A program made the position numbers and the translations under genes. Of a DNA stretch of 64,000 nt, positions 45,572 to 53,700 are shown piece by piece. Source of the stretch: an uncultured Eubacteriales bacterium (GTDB lineage Bacteria > Bacillota > Clostridia > Oscillospirales > Acutalibacteraceae); assembly GCA_934728355.1 (NCBI GenBank), contig CAKVEA010000004.1, positions 1 through 64,000 on the forward strand, in the 5' to 3' direction. The notes under the pieces are model-generated. The model was not told the origin of the DNA and ran no database searches. It worked only from the letters and a program-made list of their open reading frames with translations. Position 1 is the stretch's first letter. Each line of letters opens with the position of its first letter.

Positions 45572-47518
45572 ATGAAGTTCAATAAAGGTTCTGTTTATTG
45601 TTTTTTCTTGGTTATTTCAGTTATTATGTTTATAATTGATTTTTCTGTATTTCCGTTTAGTAAGTTGATGTTCTTTATAGATTTTTGTATTACTTCAGTT
45701 ATAGTAATTGTTATAGGTATTTTGCTTAAAAATTATATTAAGTATTTACTTGATACTTCTAAATTTGTTAATCTTTTTTTGAACGAAAGCGGAAGAAATA
45801 TATTTAATTCTATACCTGTCGGTGTTGTTTTCACTTTGCCAAATTCTTCGGGCGAAATACTTTCCTATAATGGTATTTTTAAAGATAAATTTCTAAATGG
45901 TGAAGAGCTTATTTTGGGAAATATCAAAGAATTTTTACCAACTTCTTATGATAAAAATCTTTTAAATGAGAAAGGTCTTCAAATAACGCACAACGGAAGA
46001 AAATTTTTAGTTTATCTTAAAAAAATTGAAGAATATAATATATTCTATTTTGTAGATAATACAAATTATAAAAAGTTAAAAAGAAAATACCTTGAACGTC
46101 AAATCTGCGTGGCGCTAGCTGTCTTTGACAATAAAGAAGAAATTTATCAAAGTGTGGGAGAGGACAAAGGTTTAAGACTTTTAGTGGATGTCGAAAATAT
46201 TTTATCCAAATGGGTTAGCGATTGTATGGGAATTTTTAAAAAGCTTTCTGATGGAAAATATATAATTTTGTTTGAAGAAAAATATTTAAGGTATTTCATA
46301 AATGAGAAGTTCGAAATAATAAACAAAGTTCATGAGGTTAAAGTTGATTCCCACAAATTTGCAACAATATCTATTGGAATAAGCCGAGGATATGGAAGTC
46401 TTGAAGAGTCTAAAAATTTGGCTGAAAATGCTCTTAACATGGCCTTAGGTCGAGGTGGAGATCAAGTAGCACTTAAATCCATAAACGGATATGAATTTTT
46501 TGGTGGTGCTTCTCAAGGCCTTGAAAAAAGAAGTAAAGTAAGAAGCAGAGTAGTTGCAATGGCTCTTATGGAAAAAATGCAACTTTGCGATGCAGTTTTC
46601 ATTATGGGTCATAAGATGTCAGATTTTGATAGCTTTGGATCTGCAGTAGGACTTTGGAGTATAGCTTCTAAAATAGGTAATAAAACCGCGTATATAGTTC
46701 TTAATTTTGAAAGTTCCATGGCGGATCAACTTGTGGGTGTAATGAAAAAATACGGATGTTCAAATTTTATAATTTCACCTCAAGATGCAATGTCTAAGAT
46801 GACTTCAAATTCGTTTCTGATTGTTGTCGACACACATTCAGAAAAATTTTTGGAAAGCTATAGCCTTTATAGAATGTTTAGTCATACAGCAATTATAGAT
46901 CATCATAGAATGACTGTTGATAAAATTGACTCTTCAGACATATTTTTTCATGAACCTTCAGCTTCCTCAACATGCGAAATGGTAACCGAACTTATTCAAT
47001 ATATGGACGACAAACATTTGAAAAAATGGGAAGCGGAATGTCTTTTGGCGGGAATAATGCTTGACACTAAGAGTTTTTCGGTAAAATCCGGAGTCAGGAC
47101 ATTTGAAGCAGGTGCTTATTTAAAGAAAAAGGGTGCCGAAAGTAGCGAAGTGAAAAAAATGTTTGCTGATTCAATTGATGTTTATAAAGTTAAATGCAGA
47201 ATAATAGAAAAAGCTTACATATTAAACGGATGCGCTATATCAAAATGTGAAGAAAATCTGAAAAATTTTAGAATTTCATGTGTTCAAGCGGCAGACGAAC
47301 TTTTAGATATAAAAGATATTCGTGCTTCTTTTGTTATTTTCAAAAGTGAAAATGCAGTTAATATTTCGGCACGATCTTTAGGTGAAATAAATGTTCAATT
47401 GATTATGGAATCTTTGGGTGGTGGAGGTCATCACAATATGGCGGCAGCTTGCATACCTGGCATAGATTTGGACTCAGCAGAAGAAAAACTTAAAAAAATT
47501 ATAGAAATAAATTTATAG
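45572..47518 (+). CDS. gdpP: Cyclic-di-AMP phosphodiesterase GdpP
   Basis: GdpP hydrolyses the second messenger c-di-AMP. Two N-terminal membrane helices (about residues 8-52) are followed by a PAS-like region, a degenerate GGDEF domain (around ISIGISRGYGSLEESKNLAENALNMALGR, split here as a description only), and the DHH/DHHA1 phosphodiesterase with IMGHKMSDFDSFGSAVGL, VVDTH, IIDHHR and GGGGHHNMAAA. At 648 residues it is full length. ATG 45572 is preferred over TTG 45566. gdpP-rplI is the standard Firmicutes order. Confidence 0.95.
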   Translation: MKFNKGSVYCFFLVISVIMFIIDFSVFPFSKLMFFIDFCITSVIVIVIGILLKNYIKYLLDTSKFVNLFLNESGRNIFNSIPVGVVFTLPNSSGEILSYNGIFKDKFLNGEELILGNIKEFLPTSYDKNLLNEKGLQITHNGRKFLVYLKKIEEYNIFYFVDNTNYKKLKRKYLERQICVALAVFDNKEEIYQSVGEDKGLRLLVDVENILSKWVSDCMGIFKKLSDGKYIILFEEKYLRYFINEKFEIINKVHEVKVDSHKFATISIGISRGYGSLEESKNLAENALNMALGRGGDQVALKSINGYEFFGGASQGLEKRSKVRSRVVAMALMEKMQLCDAVFIMGHKMSDFDSFGSAVGLWSIASKIGNKTAYIVLNFESSMADQLVGVMKKYGCSNFIISPQDAMSKMTSNSFLIVVDTHSEKFLESYSLYRMFSHTAIIDHHRMTVDKIDSSDIFFHEPSASSTCEMVTELIQYMDDKHLKKWEAECLLAGIMLDTKSFSVKSGVRTFEAGAYLKKKGAESSEVKKMFADSIDVYKVKCRIIEKAYILNGCAISKCEENLKNFRISCVQAADELLDIKDIRASFVIFKSENAVNISARSLGEINVQLIMESLGGGGHHNMAAACIPGIDLDSAEEKLKKIIEINL

Positions 47519-47543
47519 TATTAAATAGAATGGAGTGTTTTTT

Positions 47544-47996
47544 ATGCGTGTTATTTTACTTTCAGATGTTAAAGGAAGCGGAAAAAAAGGTGATGTAGTT
47601 AATGTTTCTGACGGTTATGCTAAGAATTTTTTACTAGTCAAAAAATTAGCTAAAGAGGCTTCCCCTCAAGCTTTGAGGGAGTTAGCAGATGCTAAAGCAT
47701 CTTTAGAAAGACAAAATCAAGCTAAAAAAGCCGAGTCCGAAAAGATGAAAGAAATGTTAAATGAAAAATCTATAAAAATAGAACGTCACGGAGGTAAAAA
47801 CGGTAAACTGTTTGAATCTGTTACATCAAAAGATATTGTTTTAGAAATAAAAAATATTTTTGGTATTGATATAGACAAACATAAAATAGTTTTACCATCT
47901 GCAGTAAAAGAATATGGATCCTATAAATTTAATGTTAAACTTTTCCCTGGTATAGTTGCCATTATGCTTTTGGTAGTGTGTGAAAATAAAGAATAG
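47544..47996 (+). CDS. rplI: 50S ribosomal protein L9 (bL9)
   Basis: The 150-residue product starts MRVILLSDVKGSGKKGDVV with GYAKNFLL, then a long central helix (about residues 42-75) and the C-terminal rRNA-binding domain. ATG 47544 is chosen by homology; an in-frame GTG nine bases upstream is discounted. The replicative helicase gene dnaB, which often follows rplI, is absent; a terminator follows instead. Confidence 0.96.
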   Translation: MRVILLSDVKGSGKKGDVVNVSDGYAKNFLLVKKLAKEASPQALRELADAKASLERQNQAKKAESEKMKEMLNEKSIKIERHGGKNGKLFESVTSKDIVLEIKNIFGIDIDKHKIVLPSAVKEYGSYKFNVKLFPGIVAIMLLVVCENKE

Positions 47997-48010
47997 TTTT
48001 TAATGATTTT

Positions 48011-48045
48011 ACGCTTTTACTTGTTTAAGTAAAAGTGTATTTTTA
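48011..48045 (+). terminator. Rho-independent terminator after rplI
   Basis: ACGCTTTTACTT and AAGTAAAAGTGT form a 12-bp stem (one G-T pair) with a GTTT loop, followed by ATTTTTATT. Confidence 0.88.
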
Positions 48046-48151
48046 TTGTCTGATTATAAGTACTCATATAAAATTTATAAATTTTATGATTAAAATCTCC
48101 AATAAAAGCAAAAAATAAGTTTGAAATAAAAAATTGGGAGGTTTTATTTTT

Positions 48152-48517
48152 ATGGATATAAAAAGAGGAGATATATTTTATGCTGATTTGAGTCCTGTTG
48201 TTGGATCTGAACAAGGTGGAGTCAGACCTGTTTTAATAATTCAAAACGATATAGGAAATAAGTATAGCCCTACAGTTATAGCTGCTGCAATAACAAGTCA
48301 ATATACTAAATCAAATTTACCTACCCATATAAGTATAGCTGGAGGCTGTTCAGGACTTGAAAAAAATTCCATAGTACTTTTGGAACAAATAAGAACATTA
48401 GACAAAAAAAGACTTAAAGAAAAAAGAGGTTTTGTAGATAAGGATTCTATGAGTAGAGTAGATCATGCACTTTCTATTAGTTTCGGACTTTTAACAGCAT
48501 TAAATGCTACATATTAA
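48152..48517 (+). CDS. mazF: MazF/NdoA-family mRNA endoribonuclease toxin
   Basis: The 121-residue product MDIKRGDIFYADLSPVVGSE has the MazF/PemK fold motifs: EQGGVRPVLIIQND, the catalytic TSQYTKSNLPTH region, and LLEQIRTLDKKRL with the conserved Arg-Thr. The ATG at 48152 follows GGGAGG by ten bases; a TTG at 48134 precedes the ribosome-binding site. No antitoxin gene lies immediately upstream, unlike Bacillus ndoAI; it stands alone between rplI and the injection-system cluster. It is nearer the chromosomal NdoA type than plasmid toxins. Confidence 0.9.
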   Translation: MDIKRGDIFYADLSPVVGSEQGGVRPVLIIQNDIGNKYSPTVIAAAITSQYTKSNLPTHISIAGGCSGLEKNSIVLLEQIRTLDKKRLKEKRGFVDKDSMSRVDHALSISFGLLTALNATY

Positions 48518-48622
48518 GCAATTTATGGTGGTAAATTTTAAAAATTACAGTAAATTACAATATAAATAACTATAATATTATAATTATTTAGTAGAAAATT
48601 AATGGAGTAATTAGCGATTACG

Positions 48623-48631
48623 TGTTATAAT
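48623..48631 (+). promoter_or_regulatory. Extended -10 promoter before the injection-system cluster
   Basis: TGTTATAAT gives a TGn-TATAAT extended -10 element; the region 17 bases upstream (TGGAGT) is a poor -35. It is the best promoter-like sequence in the 259-base gap and leaves a leader of about 140 bases, which also holds two purine-rich Shine-Dalgarno-like runs (AAAAGGAGGG and AGAGGAG). Confidence 0.5.
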
Positions 48632-48776
48632 GTCGATATGTGTTCAAAGTATATAAAACTTTATTCTATATCTAAAAAATATATAGAAAATAACTTCTTA
48701 GTTTTTAGAACTAATAAAATTTGCTTTTTTATACTAAAAAAAAGGAGGGTAAATAAATTTAGAGGAGAAATGAAAG

Positions 48777-49691
48777 TTGAGTAAAACACTGAAATATGAA
48801 ACAAGAAAAGATGTTTCAAAATCAAAGAAAAATTTGAACACTATTGAAAATTACCTTTTGAAAAATCTATCTACAAACATCTGGAGAAATAAAAATTCAA
48901 GTCTTAATGACTTTAAAGATGATTACAAAATGGCTTTTTTGAAAGGTAACGACAAAGCTACAAAAGTTCTTCCAAAGAAGATGAAAAAATCAAGAAATGC
49001 ACCGAATAATTTAGGTTATTTTGAATCAGAATTCGGCACTGTATCTGTTGGGTATAAAAAGTATAAAAAAAATACAGATGTAATTTTTACTTTAATACCT
49101 GAAAAAGTTAGAAAAGAAGAAAAAATTCCGATAAAAAATCCGAACTCTCCAAACACTTATTTCGGAGCGGAAAAAAAGAAGTTTAAAACAAGCAAGATAA
49201 GTTTTAAATATGATAAAGACACTGAAAAAATTGAAAAACTTGAAAATGATCACGACGGGATAGTTGATAAAGAATCAAATTTGCTTTATGAGGACGATCA
49301 GGAAAATAAAGAAATAGAAAATCTTGAAAATTCCAAATTTGGCAAGTCACACTTGAAAAAGTATGAGATAAATAGAAAAATAGATGATTTAGAAGAAATA
49401 AAAAAGGAAAAAAGAAAAGACAATCTTCAGCTTTTAAAAGAGATACGAAACTTCATTAAAAAAATTCAGCAAGGTACACTTAGAAAAATTATTGACTCAG
49501 ATGAAGTTATTACCAGAAGTCAAAGAATGAGCGATTTTCCAAGTGATATTCTTATTTTAAGAAAAATGCTTGAAAATTTTATAAATGAAAATTCTTGCAT
49601 ATTAGAAAAATTCAAAAATTTGGATATAAATAGTTTTAGTGAAGAAGAACTCAAACAGCTTTTAAGAGAAATTAAAAACAAAATTGATTAA
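48777..49691 (+). CDS. Unrecognised charged protein, first gene of the injection-system cluster
   Basis: I do not recognise this 304-residue protein. It is very rich in Lys, Glu and Asn and looks helical with low-complexity linkers; the middle (about residues 90-190) is disordered-looking and the C-terminal 110 residues are coiled-coil-like helices (INRKIDDLEEIKKEKRKDN; DINSFSEEELKQLL). There is no signal peptide or membrane segment. It starts with TTG nine bases after AGAGGAG. Its position directly before the sheath gene, in the same orientation, suggests a structural, assembly or cargo role in the particle, but this is context only. Confidence 0.7.
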   Translation: MSKTLKYETRKDVSKSKKNLNTIENYLLKNLSTNIWRNKNSSLNDFKDDYKMAFLKGNDKATKVLPKKMKKSRNAPNNLGYFESEFGTVSVGYKKYKKNTDVIFTLIPEKVRKEEKIPIKNPNSPNTYFGAEKKKFKTSKISFKYDKDTEKIEKLENDHDGIVDKESNLLYEDDQENKEIENLENSKFGKSHLKKYEINRKIDDLEEIKKEKRKDNLQLLKEIRNFIKKIQQGTLRKIIDSDEVITRSQRMSDFPSDILILRKMLENFINENSCILEKFKNLDINSFSEEELKQLLREIKNKID

Positions 49692-49804
49692 CGACAACTT
49701 AGAGCTCATTTCTCTATTTTGTATGTTAAATATAAAATTTAATATTAATTTTGATTATCAGAAAGGAGTTGAAAGGTTCTTACTATTTATAGTAATGAGC
49801 CGGG

Positions 49805-51550
49805 ATGACTATGGCAGAGTACTTATCTCCGGGAGTCTATGTAGAGGAATTTGATAGCGGTCCTACTCCTATGCAAGGTGTGGGAACCAGTACCGGTGGT
49901 TTTATTGGAGTAGCTGAAAAAGGTCCTTCGGTAGGTGCTCCGGTTCTTGTAACCGGTCCTGCGGATTTTGCACGTAAATTTGGAGGATATCTCCATGAAA
50001 ATGAGTTTGGACAATATAGATTTTTAGCTCATGCAGTAAATCATTTCTTCATTAATGGTGGTTCAAGAGCATTTATTATGCGTGTTGCTCCTCCGGATGC
50101 AACTATTGCAAAAATGTCATGTGAAGAAGGCAAAGAAGGTATATTGGAAATTACAGCTAAAAGTGTTGGCTCATGGGGCAATTCTATAGTAATTACATTT
50201 GAGTCAAGCAGTAGTAGTAAGAGCCAAATACTTGAAAATTTAGGCAAAGGAAAATACAGACTGAAAAACGCAGCTGGCTTTAATGTAGGAGATGTTGTTT
50301 CCATTGATGGTGATGATAATCCGAGAAACGGAATTATAACTAATGTCACCGGAGATGTTCTTACTTTTGCAGAACCATTTGAAGGTAATGTTGTTGACAA
50401 GTCTTTACTTCCTAAAATTACAATCAGAACCTGCGAAATGAATGTTATTGTTGAGCAAGGCGAAACTGTTGAAAAATATATGGGAGTTTCCTTCAATGCA
50501 CTTTCACCTTCGTTTATCGAAAAAGTGGTGTCTAAGTCTGAACTTATTGATTTAAGAGCTAAACCTGTTGACGGTGTAGCCACTCCAATGGATATTGTGA
50601 GACAAGCTTTAGGTGAAGAAGGAGACAAAATAAAAATAAATCTTAGTGGGGGTGCAAATGGCACTGCAGCAGCCTTGACAGATGCTGATTTCATAGGAAA
50701 AGATGAAGGACCTGGATCAAGGACAGGTATTCAAGCTTTTCTTGATAACACTGATGTTAATATAATAAGTGTTCCGGGCATAACCAGCCCAAATGTTCAG
50801 CTTGCACTTGTTGCTCACTGTGAAAAACTTGGAAGCAGATTTGCAATTCTTGATATGCCGATGACTTCCAAAACAGTTTCGGACATTATGCAACATAGAG
50901 ACATTGTAGACAGTGATTACTGTGCAATGTATCATCCTTGGCTCCAAGTTTTTGATCCTCTCGATAAGAAAGATACCTTTATTCCACCTTCAGGTTCTGT
51001 TATGGGAATATATGCAAGAAGTGATAACAACAGAGGAGTCCACAAAGCTCCTGCAAATGAAGTTGTTGCAAATTGTACAGGTTTATTTGTTAATTACAAT
51101 GTGGCCGAACAAGATTTATTAAATCCCAAAGGGGTCAATCTTATTCGTAAATTCCCGGGTTCAGGAATAAGAGTATGGGGAGCAAGAACTGCTTCTTCAA
51201 AAGCTTTATGGAAATATATAAACGTCAGAAGATTGTTTATATATATTGAGGAATCCATTAAAGCAAATACGAACTGGGTAGTATTTGAGCCTAATGATGT
51301 AACCTTATGGTCAAGAGTAAGACGTACAATAGAGCTTTTCCTTGAAGGAATTTGGAGAACAGGTGCTCTAGTCGGTACATCTCCTGCGGAAGCATTCTTT
51401 GTGGATATTGGGCCGAATACAATGACAAAAGACGATATAGACAATGGTAGACTTATTTGCGTCATTGGTGTGGCACCTGTAAAACCGGCTGAGTTCGTAA
51501 TATTTAAAATTACTCAAAAAACCGAAGAGTCCGGTGGTGGCGGAGAATAA
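49805..51550 (+). CDS. Contractile tail sheath protein (eCIS type)
   Basis: The sheath polymerises around the inner tube and contracts to drive it into a target. The product (581 residues) begins MAEYLSPGVYVEEFDSG, the typical sheath N-terminus, with GTSTGGFIGVAEKGP next. Variable inserted domains lie at about residues 110-300. The conserved sheath C-terminal fold has RRLFIYIEESIKANTNW, LWSRVRRTIELFLEGIWRTGAL and FFVDIG. It ends in a Gly-rich tail (ESGGGGE). The first ATG is 49805, but homology favours ATG 49811; neither has a strong ribosome-binding site. Size and neighbours fit Afp/PVC-type systems. Confidence 0.95.
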   Translation: MTMAEYLSPGVYVEEFDSGPTPMQGVGTSTGGFIGVAEKGPSVGAPVLVTGPADFARKFGGYLHENEFGQYRFLAHAVNHFFINGGSRAFIMRVAPPDATIAKMSCEEGKEGILEITAKSVGSWGNSIVITFESSSSSKSQILENLGKGKYRLKNAAGFNVGDVVSIDGDDNPRNGIITNVTGDVLTFAEPFEGNVVDKSLLPKITIRTCEMNVIVEQGETVEKYMGVSFNALSPSFIEKVVSKSELIDLRAKPVDGVATPMDIVRQALGEEGDKIKINLSGGANGTAAALTDADFIGKDEGPGSRTGIQAFLDNTDVNIISVPGITSPNVQLALVAHCEKLGSRFAILDMPMTSKTVSDIMQHRDIVDSDYCAMYHPWLQVFDPLDKKDTFIPPSGSVMGIYARSDNNRGVHKAPANEVVANCTGLFVNYNVAEQDLLNPKGVNLIRKFPGSGIRVWGARTASSKALWKYINVRRLFIYIEESIKANTNWVVFEPNDVTLWSRVRRTIELFLEGIWRTGALVGTSPAEAFFVDIGPNTMTKDDIDNGRLICVIGVAPVKPAEFVIFKITQKTEESGGGGE

Positions 51551-51600
51551 ACATTTAAGGAATAATACAGTAAAAAGTTAGGAAGGGAGAATGATTTAGT

Positions 51601-52125
51601 ATGGCAGATGGATTAGCAACATCTGGAATTCAAGAATTAGGAAATGCGGTATTGTCAACTCGTGCATCTATCACGAACGGACTTTCATCTCCTATGAGAG
51701 GATTTAGATTTACCGCTAACTTTGAAGGATTAGGCACTTCTTCTTTTAAAAGTGTAACCGGATTTTCAGCGACTGTTGATTCAACGGAATACCGTGAAGG
51801 AGGATTTGGTTATCTTACAAAAAGAAAGCTGCCGGGTCTTGTAAGCTATGATGAAATAACACTTGAAAAAGGTCTTTATTCTGACCCTGTTCTTTATAAC
51901 TTCTTTAATGATTATCTTGAAGGTAATAATTTTACACCTGTAAACGCAGTAATAACAATTTATGACAATGCCGGAAATCCAACGGCAAGCTGGAGTGTTA
52001 TCAATGCATGGCCAACATCTTATAAATCAGGAGATTTGAATGCTGAAGATTCTTCTATACTTATAGAATCTTTAACACTTGCTCATGAAGGAATAAAGAG
52101 AGATGTTACGGTTGCAACGGCTTAA
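51601..52125 (+). CDS. Inner tube protein 1 (T4 gp19-like, eCIS type)
   Basis: This 174-residue protein belongs to the gp19/Afp1-Afp5-like tube family that forms stacked hexameric rings inside the sheath. Its characteristic parts are MRGFRFTANFEGLGTSSFKS, VTGFSATVDSTEYREGG, KRKLPGLVSYDEITLEKGLY and a C-terminal LIESLTLAHEGIKR. The ATG lies downstream of GGAAGGGAG. It follows the sheath gene as in most contractile tails. A strong intercistronic hairpin lies just after it. Confidence 0.94.
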   Translation: MADGLATSGIQELGNAVLSTRASITNGLSSPMRGFRFTANFEGLGTSSFKSVTGFSATVDSTEYREGGFGYLTKRKLPGLVSYDEITLEKGLYSDPVLYNFFNDYLEGNNFTPVNAVITIYDNAGNPTASWSVINAWPTSYKSGDLNAEDSSILIESLTLAHEGIKRDVTVATA

Positions 52126-52147
52126 TTTATTGTCAAATTAAAATCGA

Positions 52148-52179
52148 GGCCCGTGAAAGTTTCTATACTTTCTCGGGTC
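52148..52179 (+). repeat. Strong intercistronic hairpin after tube gene 1
   Basis: GGCCCG-T-GAAAGT and ACTTTC-T-CGGGTC form a stem of 12 pairs with one T-T mismatch, one G-T pair and a six-base loop. No T-run follows, so it is not a standard terminator. Its place between a very abundant structural protein and a low-abundance assembly protein suggests an mRNA-processing or stability element. Confidence 0.7.
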
Positions 52180-52232
52180 AAAGCTAAAAATGTATTAAAA
52201 TTAAAGCAATTTGAAGAAAGAGTGATTGTGAA

Positions 52233-52610
52233 ATGTCTAGTAGTAGTTTTGAAACCGAATTTGAGTTTGAGCTTCCAAAGGGGTATGTAGACAAAAACGG
52301 AGAAATTCATAAAAAAGGTGTTATGAGACTTGCGAATGCTGCAGATGAAATAGTTCCGCTTAATGATCCAAGAGTGAAAATGAATCCGGGATACCTTAGT
52401 GTGTTGCTTCTCGAAAGGGTGGTTTTGAAGCTTGGAAAATTAAAAAAAGTGGATGCTCATGTGATAGAAAGTTTGTTTACGGCAGATATGGCATACCTTC
52501 AAGATTTATACAGAAAAATTAATGCGGTCGAAGCACCGACCATGGGTGTAATATGCCCTAAATGTTCTCATGAATTTAAGGTGGAAATACCTTTTTTCAC
52601 GGAAGCCTAA
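52233..52610 (+). CDS. Tail-assembly-chaperone-like protein (short form)
   Basis: The 125-residue protein reads FELPKGYVDKNGEIHKKGVM, RLANAADEIVPLNDPRV, LFTADMAYLQDLYRKINAVE and a C-terminal half zinc-knuckle CPKCSHEFKVEIPFF. It matches the pattern of the conserved 'phage tail assembly protein' of eCIS clusters, which sits next to DUF6760 genes. Its position after the tube gene is that of gpG-type tail assembly chaperones. Nine to fifteen bases before its stop is a T TTT TTC heptamer, from which a -1 shift would fuse it to the next ORF. The ribosome-binding site (GAAAGAG) is weak. Confidence 0.85.
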   Translation: MSSSSFETEFEFELPKGYVDKNGEIHKKGVMRLANAADEIVPLNDPRVKMNPGYLSVLLLERVVLKLGKLKKVDAHVIESLFTADMAYLQDLYRKINAVEAPTMGVICPKCSHEFKVEIPFFTEA

Positions 52611-52801
52611 AAAGTTATCCGACAGATGTGCTATATGAGGAGATATCTTTTTTGGCATATTACTTTCATTGGTCACGGTGTGAAATAATGGAGCTTGCTC
52701 ACAAAGAAAGAATAAAATTTTGTAAGGAAGTTTCAAAAATAAATAAAAAGATGAATGCTGAAAGTAACAAAGAAAAGAAAAATATATTTGACATAGATTA
52801 A
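52580..52801 (+). CDS. DUF6760-like small protein, probably the frameshift extension of the chaperone gene
   Basis: The open frame runs from just after a stop at 52577-52579 to TAA at 52799-52801. It encodes SYPTDVLYEEISFLAYYFHW followed by a basic helix (HKERIKFCKEVSKINKKMN), the pattern of DUF6760 proteins of eCIS clusters (as I recall it, YPxDxLYEE-A-x-A-Y-HFHW). No ATG precedes the motif. The only standard start is GTG 52628, without a ribosome-binding site and inside the motif, giving 57 residues. A -1 shift at 52598 would instead add 67 residues to 122 of the upstream protein, 189 in all. Confidence 0.75.
   Translation, partial: GGNTFFHGSLKSYPTDVLYEEISFLAYYFHWSRCEIMELAHKERIKFCKEVSKINKKMNAESNKEKKNIFDID
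52592..52598 (+). promoter_or_regulatory. Candidate -1 ribosomal frameshift site (T TTT TTC)
   Basis: The heptamer is in the X XXY YYZ register relative to the upstream gene (codons TTT 52593-52595, TTC 52596-52598). Slipping back one base gives TTT TTT CAC and enters the open frame that encodes the DUF6760-like protein. AAGGTGGA (52578-52585), a Shine-Dalgarno-like stimulator, lies six bases upstream, and AAGGT/ACCTT could form a small hairpin. No obvious large downstream stem was found. Confidence 0.6.
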
Positions 52802-52831
52802 ATGTATTTTCTTACATGGGAGGGAAGATAG

Positions 52832-53665
52832 GTGCTCGGTATAAACACTTATGCATCAACCGATAAAAATGAAGATGTAAGTGTTATTCCTCAGATGAGG
52901 GTTTCTGCGGTTGATAGTTTAACTCAAGGATTCAACTTTGTTGTTACTTTAAATGAATTTACGTTTGGATTTCAAAGTGTTTCCGGACTTTCGGTTTCAA
53001 AAGATGTTGAATATGTTTCCGAAGGCGGTGTTAATGATCATATGATTATGGTCGGAAAACCTACCGGACAAGAACATAGACTCAATTTTAAAAGAGGTAT
53101 GATAGTAAGAAGTCCGACTATCGTAAGTAGAGAAGCTCGTGCTGCCGCAGCGATGATCCCTAACAATATGGGAAGAAAAGCTGCACTTTTAGCGGTTAGT
53201 TCTCTAGACCCTCAGGATGCACTCGAAAATGGTCCTGCTGTTGGCACAATTAAAGTTTACAGCAGAGAAAGATCACTTCGTGCTTTGTACTCTTTTTTGT
53301 CGCTCGGAATGGTTAACTGGAATGTAGACGGTTTGGATGCTATGTCTACAGGTGTTTTACTTGAGGAAATAGAAATTGTTCATACAGGACTTGTGCGTCA
53401 TCCGGTTACTATTGTTCCTCCTATAATTAAAGCTGCAGCTAATTTTGTATCAGATATTAAAACTATTAGCAATGCTAAACTTATAACAACTAAAATAAAA
53501 GAAACAAAAGAACGTCGCGAAGCAATTGAAGAGCTCAAAAGAAAAGAAATTGAAAAACGAAATCTTGAAAAGCAAAAACAAGAAGAAGAAAAAAATTTAT
53601 CTGATGAAAAAAATAAACTGGATAATCTTGAAAGAGAGCTTCAAGAAGCTGAGCAAAACAGCTAG
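52832..53665 (+). CDS. Inner tube protein 2 (gp19-like) with C-terminal coiled coil
   Basis: Residues 1 to about 200 form a second gp19-like tube domain: GFNFVVTLNEFTFGFQSVSG, LSVSKDVEYVSEGGVNDHM, KPTGQEHRLNFKRGMIV and IEIVHTGLVRHPVTI. eCIS often have two or more tube paralogues, one being an adaptor at the baseplate end. The last 65 residues are a highly charged coiled coil (KRKEIEKRNLEKQKQEEEK), which tube proteins normally lack. It starts with GTG after GGGAGGGA. The next gene encodes an all-coiled-coil protein, a possible partner. Confidence 0.9.
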   Translation: MLGINTYASTDKNEDVSVIPQMRVSAVDSLTQGFNFVVTLNEFTFGFQSVSGLSVSKDVEYVSEGGVNDHMIMVGKPTGQEHRLNFKRGMIVRSPTIVSREARAAAAMIPNNMGRKAALLAVSSLDPQDALENGPAVGTIKVYSRERSLRALYSFLSLGMVNWNVDGLDAMSTGVLLEEIEIVHTGLVRHPVTIVPPIIKAAANFVSDIKTISNAKLITTKIKETKERREAIEELKRKEIEKRNLEKQKQEEEKNLSDEKNKLDNLERELQEAEQNS

Positions 53666-53700
53666 AAATATATTTTAATTATTTCAAGAGGGTGAATTTT

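Noticed and set aside
50041..50694. 217-codon minus-strand ORF inside the sheath gene
   Set aside because: Antisense to the sheath coding sequence and Ser/Pro/Leu-rich in the way shadow frames are.
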